Notes under the pieces: generated by a model
Seen by the model: only the letters and a program-made list of their open reading frames with translations
Database searches by the model: none
What the model was told of the DNA's origin: nothing
Source of the DNA: Sphingomonas sp. CCH10-B3
GTDB lineage: Bacteria > Pseudomonadota > Alphaproteobacteria > Sphingomonadales > Sphingomonadaceae
Length of the DNA: 49,181 bases
NCBI RefSeq assembly: GCF_001556185.1
Contig: NZ_LSIJ01000022.1
Location: 1-49,181, forward strand
Direction: 5' to 3'
Translations under genes and position numbers: made by a program
In this document: one piece after another, positions 33,329 through 43,377 of the stretch
How positions within the stretch are numbered: position 1 is the first letter of the stretch
Layout: each line of letters opens with the position of its first letter

Positions 33329-34720
33329 TTACTTCTTCGGCGCGGGCGCCGGGGTCGGCTCTTCGAGCTTGGGCAACGGGGTGCCGAGCCGCGCGATCGT
33401 CGCGACCTGCGTCGGCCCGCCGAGCCGCGCGATCGTCTGCAGCGCGTAATAGAGCTGGTAATCGTCGATGTTCTTCGCCTTCAGCGCCTCGGGCGTCGCC
33501 GCCAGCCGTGAATCGGGCTTGGTGTCTTCCTCCAGCACCTTGTTGTCGACCTTCGCCTCGTTGATCAGGTGGCGGCGGAGATCGTCTTCACGGAACACGG
33601 GCCGAGTCTTGTAATCGGGATCGCTGAGGTTGGGCACCACGACATCGGGGTCGATCCCGCCTTCCTGCACCGACCGACCCGAGGGCGTGAAATAACGCGC
33701 CGTGGTCAGCCGGACCTCGCTGGTCGGGCCAAGCTTGAGCAGCGACTGTACCGATCCCTTGCCGAAGCTGCGCTCGCCGATGATCAGGCCGCGATGCTGG
33801 TCCTGCAACGCGCCTGCGACGATTTCGGACGCCGACGCAGTGCCGGCGTTGACGAGTACGACGATCGGCAGCCCCTTGGTGTCGTCGCCCGCGCGGGCAT
33901 AGTAACGCTGGATGTCGGTCTTCTCGCGGCCGCGCTGCGACACAATCTCGCCGTGATCCAGAAATGCATCGGACACCGCCACCGCTTCGTTCAGCAGCCC
34001 GCCGCCATTATCGCGCAGATCGACGACATAGCCGATCGGATCATGCCCCAGCTTCTTGCGGATCTGGGCAATCGCGTCGCGCGTGTAATCGCCGGTGTGT
34101 TCCGAAAATGTATTGATGTTGATGATGCCGATGTCGCCCTTGACGTCCCATTTGACGGGCTTCTGGATGATCAGTTCGCGGGTCAGCGACACCTCAATGG
34201 GCTTCTCCGCCCCGCGGCGCACCAGCCGCAGGCTGATCTTGGTGCCAGGCTTGCCGCGCATCTGGCTGATCGCTTCATCCAGCGTCAGGCCATAGAGCAG
34301 CTTGCCGTTGATGTGCGTGATATAGTCGCCCGACTTGATCCCTGCGCGCCATGCGGGCGTGTCTTCCTGCGGGGTGATGACCTTGACCGCACCGTCCTCG
34401 GACGTCACCGACAAGCCGAGGCCGCCATAGTTGCCCTCGGTCTGGATGCGCAGATTTTCGTAATCGGCGCCGTCCTCATAGGAGCTGTGCGGATCGAGCG
34501 CCGACAGCATGCCCTGGATCGCGCCCTTGATCAGCACCTTGTTGTCGACCTTGTCGACATAGTTCGCCTTGACCAGATTATACACGTCCATGAGCTGGTC
34601 GAGCTCGCGATAGGCATCGCTATCGGCCTGGGCCATCGCCGAGGTCGTGACCGGCACGAGCGCAAGGGCGGAGACGATGGCCGTGGCGTGAAGCAGCTGG
34701 CGGGGCATCGAACGGATCAT
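33329..34720 (-). CDS. ctpA: S41-family C-terminal processing peptidase
   Basis: A 463-residue CtpA. It has an N-terminal signal (LLHATAIVSALALVPVTTSAMA), a PDZ domain (about residues 85-170, with GGLGLSVTSEDGAVKVI and WRAGIKSGDYITHING), and the S41 catalytic core (NAGTASASEIVAGAL with the nucleophile serine, and ERSFGKGSVQSL with the base lysine). It cleaves C-terminal tails of periplasmic proteins. The C-terminus is Pro/Ala-rich (PTPAPAPKK). It lies between envC and dsbB on the minus strand. Confidence 0.94.
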   Translation of the reverse strand: MIRSMPRQLLHATAIVSALALVPVTTSAMAQADSDAYRELDQLMDVYNLVKANYVDKVDNKVLIKGAIQGMLSALDPHSSYEDGADYENLRIQTEGNYGGLGLSVTSEDGAVKVITPQEDTPAWRAGIKSGDYITHINGKLLYGLTLDEAISQMRGKPGTKISLRLVRRGAEKPIEVSLTRELIIQKPVKWDVKGDIGIININTFSEHTGDYTRDAIAQIRKKLGHDPIGYVVDLRDNGGGLLNEAVAVSDAFLDHGEIVSQRGREKTDIQRYYARAGDDTKGLPIVVLVNAGTASASEIVAGALQDQHRGLIIGERSFGKGSVQSLLKLGPTSEVRLTTARYFTPSGRSVQEGGIDPDVVVPNLSDPDYKTRPVFREDDLRRHLINEAKVDNKVLEEDTKPDSRLAATPEALKAKNIDDYQLYYALQTIARLGGPTQVATIARLGTPLPKLEEPTPAPAPKK

Positions 34721-34749
34721 GGGAACGCAGCACTTTCTTGAGATCGAAC

Positions 34750-34766
34750 GCCGCTAGTCTAGCGGC
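34750..34766 (-). other. Short perfect stem-loop between envC and ctpA
   Basis: GCCGCTA (34750-34756) and TAGCGGC (34760-34766) pair exactly around a three-base loop in the 70-base gap between the envC stop and the ctpA start. No U tract follows on either strand, so it is not a clear terminator. Confidence 0.4.
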
Positions 34767-34790
34767 TATTCGCGCGCTTTCAACGATCCT

Positions 34791-35972
34791 TCAGCCAAGC
34801 AGCCGCGCAATGTCGATCGCGCGGTCGCGGCGGCGCAGCTCGACGGTGACGCGCGCGGCATCGCCAGCGACGGCGTGGCCGATCGGCGCGCCCTGCACGA
34901 CCGTGTCGCCTGCGCGGACGCTGGTGTCGGCAAGCTCGGCGACCAGCGAGGTCCAGCCGCCGCCATGATCGAGAATGACGACCACGCCATAGCCGCGGAA
35001 CCGGCGCGCATAGACCACCCGCCCGGCCGCCGGGGCAATCACCTGCGCGCCTCCCGCCGCAGCGATCGTCAGCCCGCGCGAGCGTACGCCGGAATCGGAC
35101 AATTCGCCAAGACCGGTCAGCAGCTTGCCGGTGACTGGCAAGCGATAGGCAGGGACTGGCGCCGGCCCAGCCGCGGCGTCGGCCGGGGGTGCCGCTTCGC
35201 CGGGCCGGAGCGGGCGCGGCAGCGGTGCGGGCAGGCTTTCGAGTTCAGCGCGCAGACTGGCGCCGTCGCTCGCGCGCGCCATCAGGTCGACGAGGTCGCG
35301 CGCGCGTTCGCCCAGCGCAATCGCGCGATCCGATTCGAACAGCGCGTCGCGCCCCAGTGCGCGCGACTTCAGCCGATGTTCGGCTTCGAGCCGCGCGAGC
35401 GCGAGCCGTTGCGCCTCGAGCGCGGCGCGCCCGTCAGCAAGGCTCTTGACGGCGAGCCGCTGGCCCTCCTCCAGCCGCCGCGTGCGTTCGAGCTGCCCGC
35501 GCAGCGCCGCGGTACGCGCCCGCACCACCGGGCTGACCGTGGCCAGCACCGCGCGGACATGGACCAGATCGCTGACCGACCCCGGCTGGGCGAGGCTGAT
35601 CACCACAGGCCGCCGCGCCAGCGATTGAAGCGCGGCGAGCAGGCGCGCGATCGGTTCCTGCTGCGCGGCGAGGCCCTTGTGCTGCCGGTCGAGCTGCGAG
35701 CGGATGAGCGCAATGCGGGCCTGCGCCGCCGCGATATCGGCTTCGGCGCGCTGGATCCGCGCAGCAACGGCGGCTTCCTGCGCCTGCGCCCGGCGCACTT
35801 CATTGCGCTCGGCCGCCGCGGCCGCCTCCAGCCTGTCGGCGCGCGCTTGTGCTGCCGCCGCCTGCGCCTTTGCGGCGGCGAGTCGATCCTGCTCCCCGGC
35901 GGCTGCAATCGGCTGCGACGCGGCGACCGCCGCGCCAATGGCCAATCCCGACAACATCAACCCGCGCCGCAT
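34791..35972 (-). CDS. envC: Murein hydrolase activator EnvC-like protein
   Basis: A 393-residue protein: signal peptide (MRRGLMLSGLAIGAAVAASQ), a long coiled coil of Ala/Gln/Arg repeats (about residues 30-230) and a C-terminal LytM-type domain (about 290-390). In the LytM domain the zinc ligands are missing: the HxxxD site reads SRGLTIAAAGG, and the HxH site reads VTVELRR. As in E. coli EnvC, the fold should therefore activate amidases (AmiA/AmiB) at the septum without being a hydrolase. It starts four bases after rlmH. Confidence 0.9.
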   Translation of the reverse strand: MRRGLMLSGLAIGAAVAASQPIAAAGEQDRLAAAKAQAAAAQARADRLEAAAAAERNEVRRAQAQEAAVAARIQRAEADIAAAQARIALIRSQLDRQHKGLAAQQEPIARLLAALQSLARRPVVISLAQPGSVSDLVHVRAVLATVSPVVRARTAALRGQLERTRRLEEGQRLAVKSLADGRAALEAQRLALARLEAEHRLKSRALGRDALFESDRAIALGERARDLVDLMARASDGASLRAELESLPAPLPRPLRPGEAAPPADAAAGPAPVPAYRLPVTGKLLTGLGELSDSGVRSRGLTIAAAGGAQVIAPAAGRVVYARRFRGYGVVVILDHGGGWTSLVAELADTSVRAGDTVVQGAPIGHAVAGDAARVTVELRRRDRAIDIARLLG

Positions 35973-35976
35973 GGCG

Positions 35977-36399
35977 CTATCCTTCGCGGTGATAGGGATG
36001 ATTGGCAAGGATGCTCGTCGCACGATAAAGCTGTTCGGCGAGCATCGCGCGCGCGAGCAGATGCGGCCAGGTCGCGCGCCCGAACGACAGCAGCATGTCA
36101 GCCTCACGCCGCGCCGCATCGTCGAAGCCATCGGCAGCGCCGATCATGAACCGCGCCTCGCGCACGCCATCATCGCGCCAGCGCCCAAGCCGGTCCGCAA
36201 AGGCCCTGGACGAGAGCACCTCGCCAGTCTCGTCGAGCAGGACCAGCCGTGTCTGGCCCTCGATCGCGGGCAGTTTGCCGCCGCTATCGGGCAGCTCGGT
36301 CAGCCGGACCGGCCAGCTCAGCCGCTTGACATAGCGATCGACGAGCTCGGCCTCGGGCGAGCGCCCGATCCTGCCCCGCGCGACAATGTGGAGCAGCAA
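35977..36399 (-). CDS. rlmH: 23S rRNA (pseudouridine1915-N3)-methyltransferase RlmH
   Basis: A 140-residue SPOUT methyltransferase. MLLHIVARGRIGRSPEAEL, LVLLDETGEVLSSRAFAD, RFMIGAADGFDD and the C-terminal ANHPYHREG are the family blocks that form the knotted SAM site. It methylates pseudouridine 1915 in helix 69 of 23S rRNA. It lies three bases after rsfS and four before envC, a conserved run that joins ribosome and cell envelope genes. Confidence 0.95.
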   Translation of the reverse strand: MLLHIVARGRIGRSPEAELVDRYVKRLSWPVRLTELPDSGGKLPAIEGQTRLVLLDETGEVLSSRAFADRLGRWRDDGVREARFMIGAADGFDDAARREADMLLSFGRATWPHLLARAMLAEQLYRATSILANHPYHREG

Positions 36400-36402
36400 G
36401 GA

Positions 36403-36801
36403 TCAGTGCTGGCTTGGGTCGGGCACTGCAACCGGCGCGTCGCCGAATGCCCACATCCGCTCCAGATTGTAGAAGCTGCGAACTTCGGGGCGGAACAGAT
36501 GCACGATCACGTCGCCAGCATCGATCAACACCCAGTCTGCGGTCGGCAGGCCTTCAACACGGCACGACCGGCCGAGATCGCTCTTGATCTTCTCGGTCAG
36601 CTTCGACGCCATCGACGCCACCTGCCGCGTCGAGCGGCCGCTGGCGATCACCATGTGATCGGCGATGCTCGACTTGCCGGCGAGCGGGATCGAGACCGCG
36701 TCGACCGCCTGATCATCGTCGAGCGATGACAAGACGAGCTGGTGCAGCGCCTCGACGCTGTCGGCGTCGGGCGAACGATAAGCTTGCGGGGATGATGCCA
36801 A
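36403..36801 (-). CDS. rsfS: Ribosome silencing factor RsfS
   Basis: A 132-residue RsfS/Iojap protein. The core reads EALHQLVLSSLDDDQAVDAVSI, IADHMVIASGRSTRQVASMAS, and DWVLIDAGDVIVHLFRPEVRSFYNLERMW, split here for length. It binds uL14 on the large subunit and blocks joining when nutrients are short. The start is inferred as TTG at 36801, with GGAG six bases upstream; no ATG exists in a suitable place. The C-terminus adds PVAVPDPSQH beyond the conserved end. Confidence 0.92.
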   Translation of the reverse strand: MASSPQAYRSPDADSVEALHQLVLSSLDDDQAVDAVSIPLAGKSSIADHMVIASGRSTRQVASMASKLTEKIKSDLGRSCRVEGLPTADWVLIDAGDVIVHLFRPEVRSFYNLERMWAFGDAPVAVPDPSQH

Positions 36802-36809
36802 GGGAACTC

Positions 36810-37442
36810 CTAGGGTGAAGGCGGGCCGCGATGCCCGCTGGTGTCGTCGGGGGTCAGAAAACGGGTCTGCCAGGCGGGATCGGCTTTTCTCAGCCGTGTC
36901 GCCGAAGTCTCGTCGGGGCGAAAGCGCAACAGCACGAGGGCCGGCAAACTCCACCTCGTCCAGTCTTGTGCCTGATATGCGGGGTGGACGAACCGCCGCA
37001 ACCAACCCATCGCGGGGGCCGCGCGGGCAGCAGCATCATAACCCGGACGGGCGATCACCGCAATCGGAACCTTCTGCGCAATCCTCCGCCAGCCGCGCCA
37101 ATGGTGGAACTGGACGAGATTATCGGCGCCCATCAGCCAGATAAACTGCTTGCGCGTGTAAAGCTGCGTCAGCTTGTCGATCGTGTCGACCGTGTATCGC
37201 GTGCCGAGCCGGCATTCGATGTCGGTGACGCGAATGGGTGCATGCCGTGCCATCCGCCGCGCCGACGCCATCCGGACTTTGAGCGGCGCCATATCGGGCA
37301 CCCCTTCCTTCAGCGGATTGCCGGGCGAGACCAGCCACCACACTTCATCGAGATCGAGCGCGACGAACGCCGCCATGCTGATCGCGCGGTGCCCCTTGTG
37401 CGCCGGGTTGAACGACCCGCCGAGAATGCCAATGCGAGTCAC
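36810..37442 (-). CDS. nadD: Nicotinate-nucleotide adenylyltransferase
   Basis: A 210-residue NadD. RIGILGGSFNPAHKGHRAIS is the nucleotidyltransferase GGSFNPxHxGH motif. WWLVSPGNPLK, FIWLMGADNL and, near the end, ETSATRLRK (usually ISSTxIR) follow. It makes deamido-NAD from nicotinate mononucleotide and ATP. The start is GTG at 37442, which overlaps the stop of the toxin gene (GTGA). Its translation is therefore coupled to a ParE-like toxin, an odd arrangement for an essential gene. Confidence 0.94.
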   Translation of the reverse strand: MTRIGILGGSFNPAHKGHRAISMAAFVALDLDEVWWLVSPGNPLKEGVPDMAPLKVRMASARRMARHAPIRVTDIECRLGTRYTVDTIDKLTQLYTRKQFIWLMGADNLVQFHHWRGWRRIAQKVPIAVIARPGYDAAARAAPAMGWLRRFVHPAYQAQDWTRWSLPALVLLRFRPDETSATRLRKADPAWQTRFLTPDDTSGHRGPPSP

Positions 37443-37735
37443 AATGGACCTTCGACCTCTGCGACCCAATTCTCGCTTGCATGCCGCACGCGCGCAATTT
37501 CCAATGCGTCATCGCGCAGGCGGTAGATGATCAGATAGGGCGTGGTCCGTACTCCCAAGACGCGAAATTTCTGATTGAGTGCCCGGCCGATGCGTGGATA
37601 ATTGACAAGTCTCAGCACCGTTGCTCTGATGGCTTTGGCAATCCGCGCGGCGGCCATGGAATTGTCCGCCATCAGAAATTCATCGATATCTTGAATATCG
37701 CGCAGCGATGCTTCCGACCAGATCAGTCGCGGCAT
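37439..37735 (-). CDS. parE: RelE/ParE-family toxin
   Basis: A 98-residue toxin of the RelE/ParE superfamily: MPRLIWSEASLRDIQDIDEFL, then LVNYPRIGRAL, VLGVRTTPYLIIYRL and ALEIARVRHASENW. The helix-hairpin N-terminus, PRIGR turn and YLIIYRL-type strand fit ParE (gyrase-directed) better than RelE, but the target is not certain. It overlaps the antitoxin by 13 bases and the essential gene nadD by four. Confidence 0.9.
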   Translation of the reverse strand: MPRLIWSEASLRDIQDIDEFLMADNSMAAARIAKAIRATVLRLVNYPRIGRALNQKFRVLGVRTTPYLIIYRLRDDALEIARVRHASENWVAEVEGPL

Positions 37736-37986
37736 CGGGCCTCATGCTTGGCGATCATCGCGTCAAGTTCGGCCATGACGACTTCATGCGATACGGTCCG
37801 GCCTGCATCGAGATCGTCGAGACCCTCCTGCACAAAATCTAGAAAGGCGGCCTCGCGCCTCACGGCTTCGGCAACCGCCCTTGCGACGAACTTTGATCGG
37901 CTATGTCCGCCGGCGGATGCCACACGATCGACAAGGTCGATCGTTTCACTGTCCAGCCGCGTCGTGACGACAATCGAATTGCTCAT
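37723..37986 (-). CDS. parD: Ribbon-helix-helix antitoxin (ParD/CopG type)
   Basis: An 87-residue protein. The N-terminal SIVVTTRLDSETIDLVDRVA strand-helix and HSRSKFVARAVAEAV helix form a ribbon-helix-helix DNA-binding domain, and the charged tail LDDLDAGRTVSHEVVMAEL is the toxin-binding type. It should neutralise the ParE-like toxin and repress the operon. Its own promoter lies just upstream, over the proA stop. It overlaps the toxin gene by 13 bases. Confidence 0.9.
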   Translation of the reverse strand: MSNSIVVTTRLDSETIDLVDRVASAGGHSRSKFVARAVAEAVRREAAFLDFVQEGLDDLDAGRTVSHEVVMAELDAMIAKHEARCRD

Positions 37987-37990
37987 GCAT

Positions 37991-38020
37991 CAAATGTATA
38001 CAATCGATTCAGACCGTCAA
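37991..38020 (-). promoter_or_regulatory. Promoter and operator of the ParD/ParE module
   Basis: On the minus strand TTGACG (38020-38015) overlaps the proA stop codon and is followed, 14 bases on, by TATACA within the perfect 8-bp palindrome TGTATACA (37995-38002). A -10 box of TACATT gives a more usual 16-base spacer. The palindrome is the sort bound by RHH antitoxins. The spacing leaves only a short leader before the antitoxin ATG. Confidence 0.5.
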
Positions 38021-39279
38021 CCCCGCACCTGCCCCGTGCCGCGCCCGACCCATTTGTACGTCGTCAGGCCTTCGAGCGCGACCGGGCCGCGGGCGTGGAG
38101 GCGCCCTGTCGCGATGCCGATTTCCGCGCCCAGCCCGAATTCGCCCCCGTCCGCATATTGGGTCGAGGCGTTCCACAGCACGATCGCGCTATCAACTTCG
38201 GCCAGGAAGCGTTCGGCAACCGCTGCGTCATCGGCGACGATTGCATCGGTGTGGTGCGAGCCGTGCCGCGCGATATGCGCAAGCGCGCCGTCGATCCCGT
38301 CGACAAGCGCGACCGATGCGACCGCGTCCAGATATTCCGTATCCCAGTCCTCCGGTGCCGCCGCCCCGATCGCGGGGACAAGCGCGCGCGCGCCGATGTC
38401 TCCACGCACTTCACACCCCGTTGACGCCAGCGCTTCGATCAGTGGCGCGGCGTGCGGCCAGGCGCGGTCGATCAATAGCGTTTCCATTGACCCGCAAATG
38501 CCTGTGCGCCGCATCTTGGCATTGACGGTGATTGCCTGCGCCATAACCGGATCGGCCGAGCCATCGACATAGACGTGGTTGATCCCGTCGAGATGCGCGA
38601 GCACCGGCACGCGCGCATCGGCCTGAACGCGCGCGACAAGGCTCTTGCCACCGCGCGGGACAATCATGTCGATCGCTCCTGCCGCGGTCAGCATTGCCCC
38701 CACCAGCGCCCGGTCGGTCGACGTGACGCGCTGCACGGCTTCGGTCGGCAAGCCCGCCTCGCCCAGCCCCGCCACGAACGCCGCATGGATGGCCGCGCTA
38801 CTCGCCGCCGCTTCGGAGCCGCCGCGCAGGATTGCGGCATTGCCCGACATCACGCACAGTGCCGCCGCGTCGGCGGTCACATTGGGCCGGCTTTCGTAGA
38901 TGATGCCGATCACGCCGATCGGCACCCGCACGCGGGCAAGCGCAATCCCGCTAGGCGCCGTGCGATTGTCGATCACCGCCCCGACCGGGTCGTCGAGCCC
39001 GGCAACGGCTTCGACGCCCGCCGCGATGCCCGCAACACGCGCCGGATCGAGCTTCAGCCGGTCGAGCATCGCGTCCGACAGCCCGCGTGCTGCGCCGCCG
39101 GCCATGTCCTGCGCATTTGCAGCGAGAATCTCCCCTTCGGCGGCGCGGATCGCGGCCGCGGCCGCCCGCAACCCCGCTGCCTTGGTCGCGCTCGGCATAC
39201 GCGCCAGCGTCTGGCTGGCGGCGCGCGCGGCAGCCGCCATCGTGGCAATTTGGGCTTCGGGCGACATCGTCTCGGTCAT
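38017..39279 (-). CDS. proA: Glutamate-5-semialdehyde dehydrogenase
   Basis: A 420-residue ProA of usual length (417 in E. coli). Signatures include [54 protein letters not shown], and [16 protein letters not shown], which holds the catalytic cysteine. It reduces glutamyl-5-phosphate to the semialdehyde in proline synthesis using NADPH. The start at 39279 gives [10 protein letters not shown]. In related genomes proA is followed directly by nadD; here the ParD/ParE pair lies between. Confidence 0.95.
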   Translation of the reverse strand: MTETMSPEAQIATMAAAARAASQTLARMPSATKAAGLRAAAAAIRAAEGEILAANAQDMAGGAARGLSDAMLDRLKLDPARVAGIAAGVEAVAGLDDPVGAVIDNRTAPSGIALARVRVPIGVIGIIYESRPNVTADAAALCVMSGNAAILRGGSEAAASSAAIHAAFVAGLGEAGLPTEAVQRVTSTDRALVGAMLTAAGAIDMIVPRGGKSLVARVQADARVPVLAHLDGINHVYVDGSADPVMAQAITVNAKMRRTGICGSMETLLIDRAWPHAAPLIEALASTGCEVRGDIGARALVPAIGAAAPEDWDTEYLDAVASVALVDGIDGALAHIARHGSHHTDAIVADDAAVAERFLAEVDSAIVLWNASTQYADGGEFGLGAEIGIATGRLHARGPVALEGLTTYKWVGRGTGQVRG

Positions 39280-39314
39280 GGCGCAAAGGCTATCACGGCG
39301 CGCACGCATCGCCA

Positions 39315-39341
39315 ACGCGACTGCACAATAAGCAGTCGCGT
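39315..39341. promoter_or_regulatory. Perfect 10-bp inverted repeat between proA and the DUF3667 gene
   Basis: ACGCGACTGC (39315-39324) and GCAGTCGCGT (39332-39341) are exact complements around the loop ACAATAA. It lies in the 85-base divergent promoter region between proA and the DUF3667 gene. It could be an operator for either gene. No T run follows. Confidence 0.5.
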
Positions 39342-39364
39342 CGTCGGCAGCGTGTTGTTACGCT

Positions 39365-40504
39365 ATGGCGATGCAAGGGGGATTCGAAGCAGCAGGCGAT
39401 CTCGCCACCGGCGGTCTGATCGGGCGCGCGCTCGAACCAGAGGCCGGGGAAGCCGTCGCGCACGGCCCGCACGCGCACGGCCGCTGCCTGAACTGCCAGA
39501 CGGCACTGGTCGGCGACTATTGTCACGAATGCGGCCAGGCCGCGCATGTCCACAAGACTTTATGGTCGATTGTCCACGACGTGCTGCACGGCGTGTTCCA
39601 CTTTGAGGGCAAAATCTACCGCACGATTCCGATGCTGTTCTACAAGCCGGGATCGCTGACGCGTCGCTATATCGCCGGCGAACGCGTGCGCTTCGTATCA
39701 CCGCTCGCGCTGTTCCTGTTCTCGGTGTTCCTGATGGTGGCGACCTTTGAGACGATCGGCGCGCCCTTCGGCACGCCCGGCAAGGACGACAGCTTCACCA
39801 AACTCAGCGCCCCCGAAATTCAGGCGCAGATCGACAAGAATCAAGCACTCGACGCCAAGCTTTCGCCGCAACTAGCTGCGTTGGAAAAGGAGCAGGCCGC
39901 GATCAAGGCCAAGGGCGGCGACACCGAAGCCATCGAGGACCGCGTCGATAAACTGCGCGACGAACTCGAATCAGTGCGCGAGGATCTGAAGGGCGCGCGC
40001 ACCGCCAAGAGCCTTATGGACGGCAAGTCGGGCTACACCGACGAATTCGGCAAGCCGAACTTCGACGTCCACACCGGTTCGGCCACGCTCGACGAGCGCA
40101 TCAAGAAGGCCGCCAAATCCCCCGAACTGTTCTTCTACAAAATGCAATCGAGCGCGTATAAATTCAGCTGGGCGCTGGTGCCGATCTCGCTGCCCTTCAT
40201 CTGGCTGCTGTTCTTCTGGCATCGCAGCGTGGGGCCTTACGATCACGCCATTTTCGCCATTTACTCGCTCTCGGCGATGACACTCGGCGCGGTCGCGCTG
40301 AGCGTGCTGCGCGTCATCGGCGTACCTGCCGGGGTGATCGGCACGATCTTCGTCTTTGGCCCGCCGCTCCACATGTACAAGCAATTGCGCGGCGCCTACG
40401 GCATCGGCCGCTTCGGCGCCGCCTGGCGAACCTTTGTGCTGCTATTGTCGGCGATGATTGCCGGGACGCTGTTCTTTGTCGTCGTGCTCAGCCTGGCATC
40501 CTGA
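39365..40504 (+). CDS. DUF3667 domain membrane protein with a zinc ribbon
   Basis: A 379-residue protein of the DUF3667 type. The zinc ribbon near the N-terminus is CLNCQTALVGDYCHECGQ (four cysteines). HFEGKIYRTIPMLFYKPGSLTRRYIAGERVRFVSPLALFLF leads into the first membrane segment. A soluble coiled-coil-rich region (about residues 135-230) holds long runs of K, E, D and R, and three more membrane helices follow. The start at 39365 is probable, with a second ATG at 39371. Function is unknown; such proteins are generally described as membrane proteins of unknown role. Confidence 0.87.
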   Translation: MAMQGGFEAAGDLATGGLIGRALEPEAGEAVAHGPHAHGRCLNCQTALVGDYCHECGQAAHVHKTLWSIVHDVLHGVFHFEGKIYRTIPMLFYKPGSLTRRYIAGERVRFVSPLALFLFSVFLMVATFETIGAPFGTPGKDDSFTKLSAPEIQAQIDKNQALDAKLSPQLAALEKEQAAIKAKGGDTEAIEDRVDKLRDELESVREDLKGARTAKSLMDGKSGYTDEFGKPNFDVHTGSATLDERIKKAAKSPELFFYKMQSSAYKFSWALVPISLPFIWLLFFWHRSVGPYDHAIFAIYSLSAMTLGAVALSVLRVIGVPAGVIGTIFVFGPPLHMYKQLRGAYGIGRFGAAWRTFVLLLSAMIAGTLFFVVVLSLAS

Positions 40505-40513
40505 CCGGCGCGA

Positions 40514-40888
40514 TCAGGCCTTGCAGGGATAGCGCTTGGTCATGAACGCGGCGAACGCGTCCTTGACGTTCGCCTTTTGCCGGGCAGGCGGCAGCGACTT
40601 GAATTCCTTGATGATGTCGTCGCTGGTCACCTTCGCCGTGCCCTTGGGCGGCGGGCAGCTCGATGGCTTCTTGCCCGCCGCAACCTGAGCAGCCAGCCCG
40701 GCACGATAAGCGTCGGAGGCCTTCATGATTTCCTGCCGCAGGAGCCCAACGTCGGGCGATGCCAGCGCGAGCACGCCCTGCGCCTTCAGCGCATCGGCCT
40801 TGGCGAGGAATTCGCTGACGGTCATTGCCGACGCGATTGTGGGCACGGTCAGCACGGCCGCTGCGGCGAAAATCGATAATCTGCGCAT
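40514..40888 (-). CDS. Small secreted protein with a Rap1a/Tai-like C-terminus, tandem paralog 2
   Basis: A 124-residue protein: signal peptide MRRLSIFAAAAVLTVPTIASA, then a helical region (FLAKADALKAQGVLALAS). A C-terminal segment runs between two cysteines, in SSCPPPKGTAKVT and RYPC near the end. The gene next to it (40925-41305) has the same plan: signal peptide, A-rich helix, then CLPAPGTTQMS and RFAC near its end. The spacing of the two cysteines and the -AxYxxxRFxC ending resemble the Rap1a/Tai-like immunity fold, but I cannot confirm that. The start at 40888 begins the signal peptide. Confidence 0.72.
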   Translation of the reverse strand: MRRLSIFAAAAVLTVPTIASAMTVSEFLAKADALKAQGVLALASPDVGLLRQEIMKASDAYRAGLAAQVAAGKKPSSCPPPKGTAKVTSDDIIKEFKSLPPARQKANVKDAFAAFMTKRYPCKA

Positions 40889-40924
40889 GTCTTTCCCCCA
40901 AAGCCTGTCGGTGATCACAAGAAC

Positions 40925-41305
40925 TCAGTGTGCGGCACAAGCGAATCGTTTTGCCAGATAAAGTGCCATGCCTTGGCTCAGCGGCTGCGCCCGCTGCTCG
41001 GTGGTCAGCGCGCTCAAACCCGCCATCACATCACCAAGCGACATCTGTGTGGTACCGGGTGCCGGCAGACACACGTTGCTCAGCTTGCCGCTTGCCAGCC
41101 CGGCATCGATCTGGGCACGCGCCAAGCGGCCTGCCTCAACCAGTCGCAACCGGATCGCCGCAGCCTCAGGCGACGAAACCGCTTCCTCGCCGCCGCGCGC
41201 AACCAGCGCCCGCGCCTCAACGAGGAGCTCATCAGATGAAATTTCGGGCGCAGCCGCCGCAGCAAGGACAGGCGCCAACAACAGCGCTAGAGCAATCAAT
41301 TTCAT
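40925..41305 (-). CDS. Small secreted protein with a Rap1a/Tai-like C-terminus, tandem paralog 1
   Basis: A 126-residue protein: signal peptide MKLIALALLLAPVLAAAAA, then a helical part ([18 protein letters not shown]), and CLPAPGTTQMSLGDVM to LYLAKRFAC as the C-terminal block with two cysteines. It is similar in plan to the following gene at 40514-40888, which begins 36 bases after its stop, so the pair probably arose by tandem duplication. The two-cysteine C-terminus recalls Rap1a/Tai-like immunity proteins; no effector gene is nearby, so this is weak. Confidence 0.72.
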   Translation of the reverse strand: MKLIALALLLAPVLAAAAAPEISSDELLVEARALVARGGEEAVSSPEAAAIRLRLVEAGRLARAQIDAGLASGKLSNVCLPAPGTTQMSLGDVMAGLSALTTEQRAQPLSQGMALYLAKRFACAAH

Positions 41306-41317
41306 GCGCGCGCCCTA

Positions 41318-41349
41318 GCCGTTTCATTGTGAATTCGCAATGAACCGGC
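41318..41349 (-). terminator. Stem-loop downstream of ftsH
   Basis: GCCG-T-TTCATTG (41318-41329) pairs with CAATGAA-C-CGGC (41338-41349) around an eight-base loop, with one internal mismatch. It stands ten bases beyond the ftsH stop in the direction of transcription. There is no U tract, so termination is only plausible. Confidence 0.45.
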
Positions 41350-41358
41350 GAAGCAGAG

Positions 41359-43299
<1,941 letters not shown>

Positions 43300-43377
43300 T
43301 CAGGGGCACCTTTCACAAGTGCCAAGATAAGCACGCGCCGGTTAATGGCAATGGAACAAGTTACGGGATTAAGACTA

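Noticed and set aside
37439..37986. RelBE designation for the TA pair
   Set aside because: The antitoxin is ribbon-helix-helix, and the toxin blocks fit ParE slightly better; target not provable from sequence.
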